Notes: generated by a model from the sequence alone, not told the origin. Positions 53,825-63,029 are shown, numbered from the stretch's first letter. The stretch is DNA of 64,000 nucleotides from Butyrivibrio proteoclasticus (GCF_900115735.1 NZ_FOXO01000001.1:1-64000); one strand, 5' to 3'. Numbers and translations: made by a program.

Positions 53825-54064
53825 ATGACAAGAGAAGAAGTTTTTGAGAAAATGAACGAAGTTTTCAGAGACGTTTTTGAAGATGACGATATCACAGTAA
53901 CAGACGAGACAACAGCAGACGACATTGATGATTGGGATTCACTTGAGCATATCAATCTTATCAATGCCATGGAGACTGAATTTGGAGTTAAGTTCTCCAT
54001 GGGAGAGATTGTTTCTCTCAAAAATGTAGGCGAGATGGCTGATCTTATCATCAGCAAACTTTGA
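53825..54064 (+). CDS. Acyl carrier protein
   Basis: A 79-residue acidic four-helix protein with the phosphopantetheine attachment Ser39 in DWDSLEHINL and a C-terminal helix GEMADLIISKL. It is not near fatty-acid genes; it precedes a MaoC hydratase, an SDR and, two genes on, an FkbH-like protein. It probably carries a small acyl group, such as glyceryl or a derivative, destined for a sugar. AGAGG is the ribosome site. Confidence 0.92.
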   Translation: MTREEVFEKMNEVFRDVFEDDDITVTDETTADDIDDWDSLEHINLINAMETEFGVKFSMGEIVSLKNVGEMADLIISKL

Positions 54065-54079
54065 TAAAGGCTGGAGTTT

Positions 54080-54517
54080 ATGAACGAATACAGATTCGAA
54101 GATATAGTATCGAAAGAGGAAAGTAAGGACAATTACACTAAAGCAGAGTTTTCTTCTACTGTTACAGCGGATAAAATGGAGAAATTCTATGAGATCTGCG
54201 GAGATAACAATCCTCTTCATATGGACAGTTCTTTTGCAAAAGCAGAGGGATTTAATGACAGAGTAGTCTATGGAATGCTCACAGCTTCATTTTATTCAAC
54301 TCTTGCAGGAGTTTATCTTCCGGGAAAATACTGTATTCTTAACAGCGTAGAGTCTTCTTTCAGATCACCTGTTTATATTGGGGACACATTAGTGGTTTCA
54401 GGATTTGTAAAAGTAAAGCATGAAGCCACAAAAACAATTGAAATTTCAGCACAGATTGTAAATCAGGATGGCAAGAAAGTTGGAAAAGCCAAAATATTAG
54501 CGGGGTTTCTTGAATGA
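54080..54517 (+). CDS. MaoC-like hot-dog (R)-specific enoyl hydratase/dehydratase
   Basis: A 145-residue single hot-dog domain protein with the catalytic motif G41-D42-N-N-P-L-H47 of (R)-hydratases, then GMLTASFYSTLAG and the strand YIGDTLVVSGFVKVK. It would add or remove water at the beta carbon of an acyl thioester, here most likely on the ACP encoded 15 bases upstream. Ribosome site GGAG. It overlaps the SDR gene (ATGA). Confidence 0.87.
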   Translation: MNEYRFEDIVSKEESKDNYTKAEFSSTVTADKMEKFYEICGDNNPLHMDSSFAKAEGFNDRVVYGMLTASFYSTLAGVYLPGKYCILNSVESSFRSPVYIGDTLVVSGFVKVKHEATKTIEISAQIVNQDGKKVGKAKILAGFLE

Positions 54518-55263
54518 ACAGCAACAAGACATTTCTTATACTTGGAGCATCTTCAGATCTAGGCGTAGGTCTGGTAAAAAAACTTAACAGTGATTATACA
54601 GATTCTCTTTTTTGCCTTCATTACAACTCTGATAAGACAGAACTTGAGAAAATAGAGCTGTCAAACGGAAACAGAATGGAGCTGATAAAGGCAGACTTCA
54701 CTTCTACCTCTGATATAAATGCAATGATCCAAAAGCTTAAGGATGAGGAAAATATACCAACTCACATAGTTCACTTCCCAGCCTCTAAGCTTTTATATAC
54801 AAGGCTAAAGGATTTTGACCTTGAGAGACTTCAGAGGAATGCCATGATACAGGTGTATTCATTCGTTGAAATCCTTAAAGCTTTTTTGCCTGCGATGGTA
54901 AAAAGAAAAGACCATAACAAGGTCGTGGCGGTTCTTTCTTCAGTAGTAAATGGTCAGCCTGCAAAGTCAATGCTTGAATACACCATGGTAAAGTCAATGC
55001 TTTATGGTGTTATAAGACAGCTTGCTGCAGATAATGCGGGCAATAAGATAAATATAAATGCAGTCTCCCCTTCAATGGTTGAGACTAAGCTTCTGAGTGA
55101 GATCGACTCACGACTGGTAGAAATGGCAGCTGATGGCAGTTCTGAAAAAAGGAACGCAACTGTAGATGATGTTGTGCCTACGATAGCATTTTTGTTATCA
55201 GAGGATAGCAATTATATCAACGGTGTGAATCTTAACGTAAGTAATGGTAATGTGATCCTTTAA
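54514..55263 (+). CDS. Short-chain dehydrogenase/reductase (FabG-like)
   Basis: A 249-residue classical SDR with the cofactor motif GASSDLGVG near the N-terminus, an active-site Ser in VLSSVVNG, catalytic Y156-x3-K160 (YTMVK), NAVSPSMVETKL and the end motif YINGVNLNVSNG. With the MaoC and ACP genes it looks like a keto-acyl thioester reductase. It shares ATGA with the MaoC gene. A sugar reductase role cannot be excluded. Confidence 0.87.
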   Translation: MNSNKTFLILGASSDLGVGLVKKLNSDYTDSLFCLHYNSDKTELEKIELSNGNRMELIKADFTSTSDINAMIQKLKDEENIPTHIVHFPASKLLYTRLKDFDLERLQRNAMIQVYSFVEILKAFLPAMVKRKDHNKVVAVLSSVVNGQPAKSMLEYTMVKSMLYGVIRQLAADNAGNKININAVSPSMVETKLLSEIDSRLVEMAADGSSEKRNATVDDVVPTIAFLLSEDSNYINGVNLNVSNGNVIL

Positions 55264-55289
55264 ATAGATTTTGAAAGGAATATAATCCC

Positions 55290-56498
55290 TTGGAACAAGG
55301 AAACAACAGTAAAAAGCATATAGCGATGTATATAGGCTCCCTTCAGAAGGGCGGGGCAGAGAGGGTCATGACGAACCTTGCAGATTTCTTTTTCGAGCAG
55401 GGCTACAGAGTGACCTTTGTTACTACATACCTTGCGGATAACGAGTATGAGGTTAAGCATGCAGCTTGGAAAAGAGTTCCTGCGGGAGCTCCAGGAGCTG
55501 AGCTTGTGGCTGACCTGGATGAGAATCCAGCCTGGGTTGATCCAAAAGGCGGTGAAAAAGGCGGTATAGACCGTATCTTTTCTGCTCTCTTGAAATCTGA
55601 GCAAAAGGGACGTGCCTATAACCTTCGCATGAGGCATAAAAAGCTTAAGGATATCTGGAAGAGCCTTGGGCCAGACTTGATTCTTAGCTTTATTGGGAAA
55701 AATAATATTATGGCACTTTCAACTGCTACCGGAGAGAAAATCCCGGTAGTAGTTTCTGTACGTTCAGACCCTGACAGGGAATATGCATCTCTTTCCTTGA
55801 AATCGTCAATGCTTGCTCTGTTTGGAAAGGCAGCAGGTGTTGTAGTTCAGTCACAGGGGGCAAAAGATAAATTTCCGGCATACATACAAAAGAAATGTAT
55901 AATTCTTCCAAATGCCATTAATCCTTCTTTTATCAGAAAGCGTTATATAGGAGAGAGGGAAAAGAAAATTGTGATGGTGGCAAGGCTTGATGCCAATAAG
56001 AATCAGGCGATGGTTCTGGAGGCATTTAAAGAAATCCTTGAAAAAGGCCATAAAGACTACAGTCTTGTATTCTATGGTGATGGACCTGACAGGATAAAGC
56101 TTCAGAATATGGCAGTTAAGCTTGGAATCGATAAAAACGTTGAATTTAAGGGAAGTGTGCAGCACGTTGCCGAGCACATTGAGAAGGCATCTATGTTTAT
56201 TCTAGCTTCCAGGCAGGAGGGAATGCCAAACTCTCTTATCGAGGCTATGTCATTGGGACTTCCATGTATATCAACGGATTGTCCTTGCGGAGGACCAAGA
56301 GACCTTATAACAAACGGAGAAAACGGAATACTCATTCCTGTAGATGACAAAGCTTCTCTTGTAAGGTCGATTGAAAAACTTATCACAGATAAGGATTTTG
56401 CAGAAAAAATTGGAACTGAAGCAGTAAAGATTCAGGAAAAATGCAGTCCTGAAGTTACAAATCAGAAATGGAAAGAATACTTTGATTCACTTATGTGA
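55290..56498 (+). CDS. GT4 glycosyltransferase (TTG start)
   Basis: A 402-residue GT-B enzyme: HIAMYIGSLQKGGAERVMTNLADFF, VVSVRSDPDREYASL, MVARLDANKNQAMVLEAF and ASRQEGMPNSLIEAMSLGLPCISTDCPCGGPRDL. It has an extra segment at about 55-95. The start is taken as TTG 55290, with GAAAGGA about ten bases upstream; the first ATG (55326) would cut into the conserved first strand and lacks a ribosome site. It is a paralog of the GT4 at 49923. Confidence 0.82.
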   Translation: MEQGNNSKKHIAMYIGSLQKGGAERVMTNLADFFFEQGYRVTFVTTYLADNEYEVKHAAWKRVPAGAPGAELVADLDENPAWVDPKGGEKGGIDRIFSALLKSEQKGRAYNLRMRHKKLKDIWKSLGPDLILSFIGKNNIMALSTATGEKIPVVVSVRSDPDREYASLSLKSSMLALFGKAAGVVVQSQGAKDKFPAYIQKKCIILPNAINPSFIRKRYIGEREKKIVMVARLDANKNQAMVLEAFKEILEKGHKDYSLVFYGDGPDRIKLQNMAVKLGIDKNVEFKGSVQHVAEHIEKASMFILASRQEGMPNSLIEAMSLGLPCISTDCPCGGPRDLITNGENGILIPVDDKASLVRSIEKLITDKDFAEKIGTEAVKIQEKCSPEVTNQKWKEYFDSLM

Positions 56499-56517
56499 TT
56501 CGAAATAGGAGTAAAAG

Positions 56518-58308
56518 GTGAAAGAATTAGAATACCCCTTTGATAGCAGCTACATAATGAAAAAGTCAAAGAGCCTAAAGAAGGCTCTTTTATCTGATGG
56601 GAGTGACAGGATTCACAAAAAGATCGCAGTTCTCGGCGGTTCTACTACTCATGACATAATAAGGATTTTGGAGCTTTTTTTACTAAATTATGGAATTGAG
56701 CCTGAATTCTATGAGTCTGAATATGGGCAGTACTGGCAGGATGCCATGTTTCCCGGAGAGCTTAATGATTTTGGCCCGGATATAATCTATATTCACACAT
56801 CAAACCGCAATATCACAGAATTCCCTACAATGGATGACAGCAAAGAGGTAGTAGATGAAAAGCTCCGGAAGACATATCAGCACTTCGAGACAATGTGGAA
56901 GAAATTATCTGACACCTATCACTGTCCTATTATCCAGAACAATTTCGAGGCACCGTTTTACAGACTCCTTGGGAACAGGGACTTTTTTGATATTCATGGG
57001 CGCTTGTCCTTTATAAACAGACTTAACGAGAAGTTTGCAGAGTATGCAAGGAAAGCTTCAGATTCAGCAGAGAGCTTTTTTATAAATGATATAAACTACA
57101 TTTCAAGCTGCTACGGACTTGATCAGTGGTCAGATCCGCTTGCATGGCACATGTACAAATATGCCCTTTGCATTCCGGCTATTCCTACTCTTAGCTTCAA
57201 CGTTGCCAATATCATCAAGTCAATCTATGGCAAGAACAAAAAGGGTCTTGTGCTTGATCTTGACAATACCCTCTGGGGCGGAGTTGTAGGTGATGACGGC
57301 GTTGACGGAATTGAGATTGGTCAGGAGACCAACCTTGGTCAGGTATACGCAGAGTTCCAAAATTATGTGAAGATGCAGAAGAACATCGGAGTTCTTTTGA
57401 CTGTTGATTCCAAGAACGATCAGGAGAATGCAATCGCAGGTCTTAATCATCCTGACGGAAGCCTTAAGCCTGAAGACTTCGTGGCTATCAAGGCAAACTG
57501 GGAGCCCAAGAGCGAGAATATGAAGGCTATAGCAAAAGAGCTGAATATTTTGCCTGAGTCGCTGGTATTTGTGGACGACAACCCTGCTGAGAGAGCTATT
57601 GTTGAGGGACAGATCAAAGGGGCAGCAGTTCCGGAGATCGACAGCCCTGAGCACTACATCAGGATAATTGACCATGCAGGCTTTTTCGAGGCTACATCTG
57701 TTTCTGATGATGACAGAAAGCGAAATGAGATGTACATGGCCAACAAAAAGAGGACTGAGCTTGAAGAGAGCTTTACTGACTACAGCGAGTACCTCAAGTC
57801 TCTTGAGATGGAGGCTGAGATCGCGCCTTTTGAGAAGATGTACATGCCTCGTATCGCGCAGCTTACCAATAAGAGCAACCAGTTCAACCTGACAACAAAG
57901 CGTTACACACAGGATGACATTGAGAAAACTGCTGCAGATGACAGTAACATAACACTTTACGGCAGACTAAAAGATAGATTTGGTGATAACGGAATCGTAT
58001 CACTTGTTATTGGAAATATCCGCTCCGATGCTGAACTCCACATTGATCTGTGGCTAATGAGCTGCAGAGTTTTAAAGCGAGATATGGAGTTTGCCATGAT
58101 GGATGCTCTTGTTAAGAAGGCTTTGGAGCGCGGAGTTAAGACAATTTATGGCTACTATTATCCAACAGCCAAGAACAAGATGGTAAAAGAGTTCTATGAT
58201 ATCCAGGGGTTTGAGCTTGTTTCTGAGGATGCAGAAGGAAATAAGACCTATAAGCTGGATATAAGTCAGAACTATGAAAACAAAAATAAAGTGATTGAAG
58301 TTAAGTAA
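56518..58308 (+). CDS. FkbH-like HAD protein (acyl-carrier loading type)
   Basis: A 596-residue FkbH-family protein in three parts. An N-terminal SGNH-like region (about 35-220) starts with KIAVLGGSTTHDIIRIL. The HAD subfamily IIIC domain has D247-L-D249 in LDLDNTLWGGVVGDDG and later VFVDDNPAERAIV. A C-terminal GNAT-like domain follows (from about 420, with IAQLTNKSNQFNLTTKRYT). FkbH proteins take 1,3-bisphosphoglycerate and load a glyceryl group onto an ACP. The ACP three genes before is the natural partner. The start is GTG 56518 with TAGGAG at six bases. Confidence 0.9.
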   Translation: MKELEYPFDSSYIMKKSKSLKKALLSDGSDRIHKKIAVLGGSTTHDIIRILELFLLNYGIEPEFYESEYGQYWQDAMFPGELNDFGPDIIYIHTSNRNITEFPTMDDSKEVVDEKLRKTYQHFETMWKKLSDTYHCPIIQNNFEAPFYRLLGNRDFFDIHGRLSFINRLNEKFAEYARKASDSAESFFINDINYISSCYGLDQWSDPLAWHMYKYALCIPAIPTLSFNVANIIKSIYGKNKKGLVLDLDNTLWGGVVGDDGVDGIEIGQETNLGQVYAEFQNYVKMQKNIGVLLTVDSKNDQENAIAGLNHPDGSLKPEDFVAIKANWEPKSENMKAIAKELNILPESLVFVDDNPAERAIVEGQIKGAAVPEIDSPEHYIRIIDHAGFFEATSVSDDDRKRNEMYMANKKRTELEESFTDYSEYLKSLEMEAEIAPFEKMYMPRIAQLTNKSNQFNLTTKRYTQDDIEKTAADDSNITLYGRLKDRFGDNGIVSLVIGNIRSDAELHIDLWLMSCRVLKRDMEFAMMDALVKKALERGVKTIYGYYYPTAKNKMVKEFYDIQGFELVSEDAEGNKTYKLDISQNYENKNKVIEVK

Positions 58309-58323
58309 CACTAGAGGCATACT

Positions 58324-60240
58324 ATGTGCGGAATTGCAGGACTGATACAGTATAAGAAAGATGCCGGGGAGAACATCCGCAGGATGAATGAGCGGATGCT
58401 TCACAGAGGCCCTGATGATGGTGGAATATACATAAGTGATGATGGAAAAGTCGCCTTGGGACACAGGCGACTTGCTATTGTTGATCTTTCCAAGAATGGC
58501 GCTCAGCCCATGGAATCACATAGCAAAAAGAGCGTCATTGTTTATAATGGTGAGATTTACAATGCCGCTGAGGTAAAAGAGCTTTTGCTTTCGGATGCGG
58601 CGGCAAAGGGCACAGACATTGGTGCATTTCGCGGAACTTCGGATACAGAAGTATTAGTAGAAGCAATTGAGTACTTTGGTATGAAAAGAGCTCTTTCTCT
58701 TTGCAAGGGAATGTTTGCCATTGCAGTCTATGACCTTGAGAAAGGCACTATTTCTTTTGCCAGAGACAGAGTCGGAGAAAAGCCCTTGTATTACGGGAAT
58801 GTAGCAGGAGCATTTGCTTTTGCCTCCGACATAGGTTGCCTTCGCGTTGTTGATGGCTTTGATAATGAGATAAATACTGACGTTTTGGATATTTACTTCG
58901 AGGAAGGATATATTCCTTCGCCCTATTCAATCTATAAAGGGATAAATAAGCTTGAGCCGGGAACAATCCTTACTTTGAATGTAGAAACATTAGAGACTAA
59001 GACAGATATTTACTGGTCAATGGCAGATGCAGCTAAAAAGGGACAGAGCAATATCTTTACAGGCAGCAGAAAAGAAGCGGCAGATGAGCTTGAAAGACTT
59101 TTAAAAGAGTCAATAAAGGGACAGATGGTAGCGGATGTTCCTCTTGGAGTATTTCTTTCTGCAGGAATTGACAGCAGCACTGTGGTTTCTCTTATGCAGT
59201 CCATAGCTCCCGGAAAGGTGCGCACTTTCACCATTGGAATGGAGGATGAGAAGTACAACGAAGCGGTTATAGCCAAAGAAATCGCGGCGCATCTTGGAAC
59301 TGATCACACAGAGCTGTACATAAATGAAAATGATGCAAAAGCAGTTATTCCAAAGCTTTCTTTTATGTTTGGCGAGCCTTTTGCCGATTCATCACAGATT
59401 CCAACTTACCTTGTAAGTAAGATGACAAGGGACCATGTAACGGTTTCTCTTTCAGGTGATGGAGGAGACGAGCTCTTTTGCGGATATAAGTCCTATAATT
59501 CAGTAGCAAGAGTCTGGGGAAAGGCCGGGAAAATGCCTTATGCCTTGAGAAAGCCTGTAAGCTCACTTCTTATGAATATTTATGGACCGGATAATTCAAG
59601 TGAATTAAAGGATAAAGTTAAATTCGCAAAGGCTCAGTATTTTGGTGCAAAGTCTCCTTATGAAGTCCATAGAATGGAGCATGAGAGCGATCCAATCATT
59701 AAAAAGATTGCGCTTAAAAAGGGCGAGGCAAAGTATAAATGTCTTGACCTTCCCTTTGATTTTCTTGGAGAAGTCAACCATGAAGCTATGCTTATGGATA
59801 TGTGCATGTATCATCCTGATGACATTTTGGTAAAGGTAGACAGGACAGCCATGGCGGTTTCTCTTGAAACAAGAGTACCTATGCTTGATAAGGATGTGGT
59901 TGAGTTTGCATGGTCACTTCCTATTGAATACCTTAGAAGTGACGAGCAGGGCAAACTTGTTTTACGCGATGTGTTGTATAGATACGTTCCTCGTGATATG
60001 ATGGAGCGACCTAAAAAAGGATTTTCAATTCCAATCTCAAAATGGCTCCTGGAAAAAGACATAAGAGACTGGGCGGAAGCTCTTTTGGACAAGGATAAGA
60101 TAAGGCAGCAGGGGCTTTTAAATCCTGATGTTGTTGAGAAAATCTGGAGAGATTTTACAGACCGCGGAATTTACCGCATTCAGATCTGGTACATCCTTAT
60201 GTTCCAGCAGTGGATGGAGACTGAGTATAGAAATAATTGA
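58324..60240 (+). CDS. asnB: Second asparagine synthase-like amidotransferase
   Basis: A 638-residue class II amidotransferase with Cys2 (MCGIAGLIQ), HRGPDDGG and YNGEIYNA in the glutaminase part, and VFLSAGIDSSTVVSL (Ala in place of the second Gly) plus LSGDGGDELFCGY in the synthetase part. It is a paralog of the protein at 51843, with a similar length and end. It may amidate a second uronic acid, or use ammonia on the acyl group made by the ACP module; neither is shown. AGAGG is the ribosome site. Confidence 0.9.
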   Translation: MCGIAGLIQYKKDAGENIRRMNERMLHRGPDDGGIYISDDGKVALGHRRLAIVDLSKNGAQPMESHSKKSVIVYNGEIYNAAEVKELLLSDAAAKGTDIGAFRGTSDTEVLVEAIEYFGMKRALSLCKGMFAIAVYDLEKGTISFARDRVGEKPLYYGNVAGAFAFASDIGCLRVVDGFDNEINTDVLDIYFEEGYIPSPYSIYKGINKLEPGTILTLNVETLETKTDIYWSMADAAKKGQSNIFTGSRKEAADELERLLKESIKGQMVADVPLGVFLSAGIDSSTVVSLMQSIAPGKVRTFTIGMEDEKYNEAVIAKEIAAHLGTDHTELYINENDAKAVIPKLSFMFGEPFADSSQIPTYLVSKMTRDHVTVSLSGDGGDELFCGYKSYNSVARVWGKAGKMPYALRKPVSSLLMNIYGPDNSSELKDKVKFAKAQYFGAKSPYEVHRMEHESDPIIKKIALKKGEAKYKCLDLPFDFLGEVNHEAMLMDMCMYHPDDILVKVDRTAMAVSLETRVPMLDKDVVEFAWSLPIEYLRSDEQGKLVLRDVLYRYVPRDMMERPKKGFSIPISKWLLEKDIRDWAEALLDKDKIRQQGLLNPDVVEKIWRDFTDRGIYRIQIWYILMFQQWMETEYRNN

Positions 60241-60265
60241 GAGTGTAACCTCTTAGAGAGATAAT

Positions 60266-61792
60266 ATGGGAATTACTTCGTTTTATTTTTTGTTGTTTTT
60301 TGTAATCACAGTAGCTGTATATTATACGGTACCTCTTTTGTTTAAAGGAAAAGGTCAGTGGGTAGTGCTCCTTCTTGCAAGCATTGCCTACTATCTTTTA
60401 TCAGGCAATGGGGTGCTTATACTGTACCCTCTATTTGCATCCTTTGCGACATGGGGGCTGTTGAAGTTTCTAAAAAAGACTGCTGATACTTCTAAAAGGC
60501 GTATGGTTCTTTGTCTTGAGCTTGCAGCACTCCTTGGAATCCTGATATTTCTTAAATATACCAAGCTTATTCATGGAGGAAGCATCGCAACTCCTCTTGG
60601 ACTTTCTTTTTATACATTCATTCTCCTTGGATATTTTATCGAAGTCTACAACGGACTTGCAGAGGCGGGTGAGAGCTTTTTAAAAACTGCTCTCATCGGA
60701 ATGTATTTCCCGGTGATGATTTCCGGCCCTATTTTCCAGATAAGAGAAACAGGAAAACAGTTTTTTGAAAGACATAAGCTCAATTATAAAAACATAACCT
60801 TTGGCGCTCAGAGAATGCTTTGGGGCTTTTTTAAAGAGCTTGTTATTTCCGAGAGACTGGCTGTAGTTGTTAACACAATTTACAATAACGATACAGAGTA
60901 TCCCGGCGCTTACATCATGCTTGGGACAGTCTTATTTGCGCTTCAGCTCTACACTAACTTTTCAGGCTGTATGGATATAGTTATCGGCGCTTCAGAGTGC
61001 TTTGGAATCATATTGCCTGAGAACTTTACCACTCCGTTTTTTGCTAAGAACATCAGTGAATACTGGAGAAGATGGCATATCACTCTTGGCGTGTGGATGA
61101 GAGAAAATGTCTTTTACCCACTTCTTAGAAGCAAGATGATCATGAACCTTGGCAAGTTCTTAAAGGGCAAGCTCGGTAAAAAGAAGGGCAAGCAGTACAC
61201 CACATATGTGGCTATGTTTATCCTCTGGTTTTCTGTAGGTTTGTGGCATGGCGGTGAAATGAAATATGTCATCGGTTCCGGTCTCCTTCATTGGGCATAC
61301 ATCGTAATCGGCGAACTCACATTGCCTTTTTTTACCTGGCTCTTTGGCGAAAAGCTGAAAATCAATATGAAGGGGAAATTTGCCGATATGGTGCGAGTTG
61401 TAAGGACATTTATCCTCGTTTGTATTGGTGACCTTTTCTTTAGAGCAGACAACGTTCCTCACGCACTTCGTATGTTAAAAGAGAGCGTATCTACTTTTAA
61501 CCCTCAGATATTTGTGGATGGAAGTCTGTTAAATCTTGGAATCGACATTGTTGACTGGGGAATTGTTGTAGTTTCTCTGATCATTCTGGCTTGTGCTTCT
61601 GTTATGCAGTATCGCATGGAGAATGCAAAGGCGGAAGCAGATAACAATTATAAGAATGTGAGAGAGTTTATAGCTGACAGGCCAATCGTGCTTAGATGGT
61701 GCATCTATATCGCGTTTTTATTCTTTGTGATATTGATCGCTGAGTACGGCCCTGGCTACAGCGCTGCGGAGTTTATTTATAAGGATTTCTGA
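60266..61792 (+). CDS. MBOAT-family O-acyltransferase (AlgI/DltB-like)
   Basis: A 508-residue membrane protein with about 11 helices. It has PLGLSFYTFILLGYFIEVYNG, YFPVMISGPI, NFSGCMDIVIGASECFGI, NISEYWRRWHITLGVWMRENVFYPL and the active-site region WFSVGLWHGGEMKYVIGSGLLHW (H328, H342). These are hallmarks of AlgI/PatA/DltB proteins that pass acyl groups across the membrane to surface polymers. The next gene is the usual SGNH partner. Confidence 0.92.
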   Translation: MGITSFYFLLFFVITVAVYYTVPLLFKGKGQWVVLLLASIAYYLLSGNGVLILYPLFASFATWGLLKFLKKTADTSKRRMVLCLELAALLGILIFLKYTKLIHGGSIATPLGLSFYTFILLGYFIEVYNGLAEAGESFLKTALIGMYFPVMISGPIFQIRETGKQFFERHKLNYKNITFGAQRMLWGFFKELVISERLAVVVNTIYNNDTEYPGAYIMLGTVLFALQLYTNFSGCMDIVIGASECFGIILPENFTTPFFAKNISEYWRRWHITLGVWMRENVFYPLLRSKMIMNLGKFLKGKLGKKKGKQYTTYVAMFILWFSVGLWHGGEMKYVIGSGLLHWAYIVIGELTLPFFTWLFGEKLKINMKGKFADMVRVVRTFILVCIGDLFFRADNVPHALRMLKESVSTFNPQIFVDGSLLNLGIDIVDWGIVVVSLIILACASVMQYRMENAKAEADNNYKNVREFIADRPIVLRWCIYIAFLFFVILIAEYGPGYSAAEFIYKDF

Positions 61793-61841
61793 TTTAAGAG
61801 CAGATTCGGTTTTATTCAGATAGAGAGAACATAGTTTAGTT

Positions 61842-62930
61842 ATGACAAAAAAACAAGTAGCAAAAATAGTAGTTTTTATAATGATCGTATCCTGGATCCT
61901 TTTGCATGTGACTTATTGCATCAGGACAAATGGTGATGTTAAGGACAGGTTTGTTGGCTTTTATTCAGAGAAGAAGAATACGATTGATGCGGTCATGATT
62001 GGATCAAGCCCTGTATATCCTTGTATATCCAATCCAATGATCTACGGCGATATGGGAATAACCCTGTATCCTCTGGCTTCAAACATGCAGAGACCTGTTG
62101 CAACAAAGTATCTTATAGAAGAGGTACTAAAGACTCAGACACCTGATCTTTTTATCTTTGAAATGCGCATGTGGACTGCAGAGGATGAGAACCTTCTTGG
62201 AAATATGGCCCACACAAGGGAAGTTACAGATAACCTTAAGTATTCGATCAACAGGATAAAGACCATAAATGCTATGGTTGAGGACCCGTCAGAGAGGCTT
62301 TCCTATTATTTTGATATCTTTAAGTATCACTCAAACTGGAAGACTTTGGCTTTGTGGTCACAGCTTCGCACATTCATGTATGAGTATCCTGATGATTACA
62401 AGGGATTTGTTCCTTTTTCCACAGTTGGTCCTGCTCCAAAGACAGACAATGCTGCTATCACAGACAGAGAGCCTATTCCGGCTGAGCAGGAAGAGTATCT
62501 GACAGATCTTTTGACATATCTTAAAGAGAAAAATCTCAATGCCCTATTCGTTATCACACCCTATGATGTGCAGGAAGATGAGCAGAAAAAGATTAATTAT
62601 ATCAGCGATATGGTAACGACAGCAGGATACAGCTTCCTTGATATGGACCAGTATGTAGATGAGATTGGACTTGACTATGATGTGGACTTTAAAGATTACG
62701 GAACCCACACCAATATTGTAGGAGCCTATAAAGTCACTAAGTTTTTTGAGGATTATCTTAAAGAGAATTATGTGGATAAGGGAGTTTTGGATGACCACAG
62801 AGGCGATTCCGGATATAAGTCCTGGGACGAAGCCTATAAACTGTGGCTTGATGCATATGAGACCGGTTCTGAGAAAGTTTTCTACAATGCCGAGAACAAG
62901 ATTTACTACGACCTTGAAGAAGGCGAGTAA
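61842..62930 (+). CDS. SGNH/DltD-like extracytoplasmic acyltransferase partner
   Basis: A 362-residue protein with one N-terminal membrane anchor (about 8-26) and a large outside domain. The Ser motif is IGSSPVYP (S55/S56) and the late motif is DYGTHTN with D285 and H289, fitting the Ser-His-Asp set of DltD/AlgJ-like enzymes. It lies 49 bases after the MBOAT gene and should complete transfer of an acyl group to the glycan. The ribosome site is weak (AGAGAGAA). Confidence 0.8.
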   Translation: MTKKQVAKIVVFIMIVSWILLHVTYCIRTNGDVKDRFVGFYSEKKNTIDAVMIGSSPVYPCISNPMIYGDMGITLYPLASNMQRPVATKYLIEEVLKTQTPDLFIFEMRMWTAEDENLLGNMAHTREVTDNLKYSINRIKTINAMVEDPSERLSYYFDIFKYHSNWKTLALWSQLRTFMYEYPDDYKGFVPFSTVGPAPKTDNAAITDREPIPAEQEEYLTDLLTYLKEKNLNALFVITPYDVQEDEQKKINYISDMVTTAGYSFLDMDQYVDEIGLDYDVDFKDYGTHTNIVGAYKVTKFFEDYLKENYVDKGVLDDHRGDSGYKSWDEAYKLWLDAYETGSEKVFYNAENKIYYDLEEGE

Positions 62931-62962
62931 CAAGGGGCATTGTTTTATAGATACTACAACTA

Positions 62963-62971
62963 TGGTATAAT
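62963..62971 (+). promoter_or_regulatory. Extended -10 promoter before the fucosyltransferase gene
   Basis: TGGTATAAT gives a perfect -10 with an upstream TG. The best -35 (TTGTTT at 62940) is 20 bases away, so activity would rest on the extended -10. Transcripts would begin near 62978 and include the hairpin at 62991. Confidence 0.5.
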
Positions 62972-62990
62972 ATGACGACAAGGTCAAAAG

Positions 62991-63029
62991 GTCATAATGC
63001 GTTCATGCTTGCATGATAAGCTTTATGAC
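62991..63029 (+). repeat. 39-base hairpin, copy 2 of the repeated element
   Basis: GTCATAA on the left pairs with TTATGAC on the right and CATGC pairs with GCATG around a TT loop. The 18 bases at 63002-63019 are identical to 44922-44939. GACGA at 62974 and TCGTC at 63030 may extend the stem. A TTTTT run lies a dozen bases further on, so it may act as a leader structure for the fucosyltransferase. Confidence 0.7.
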
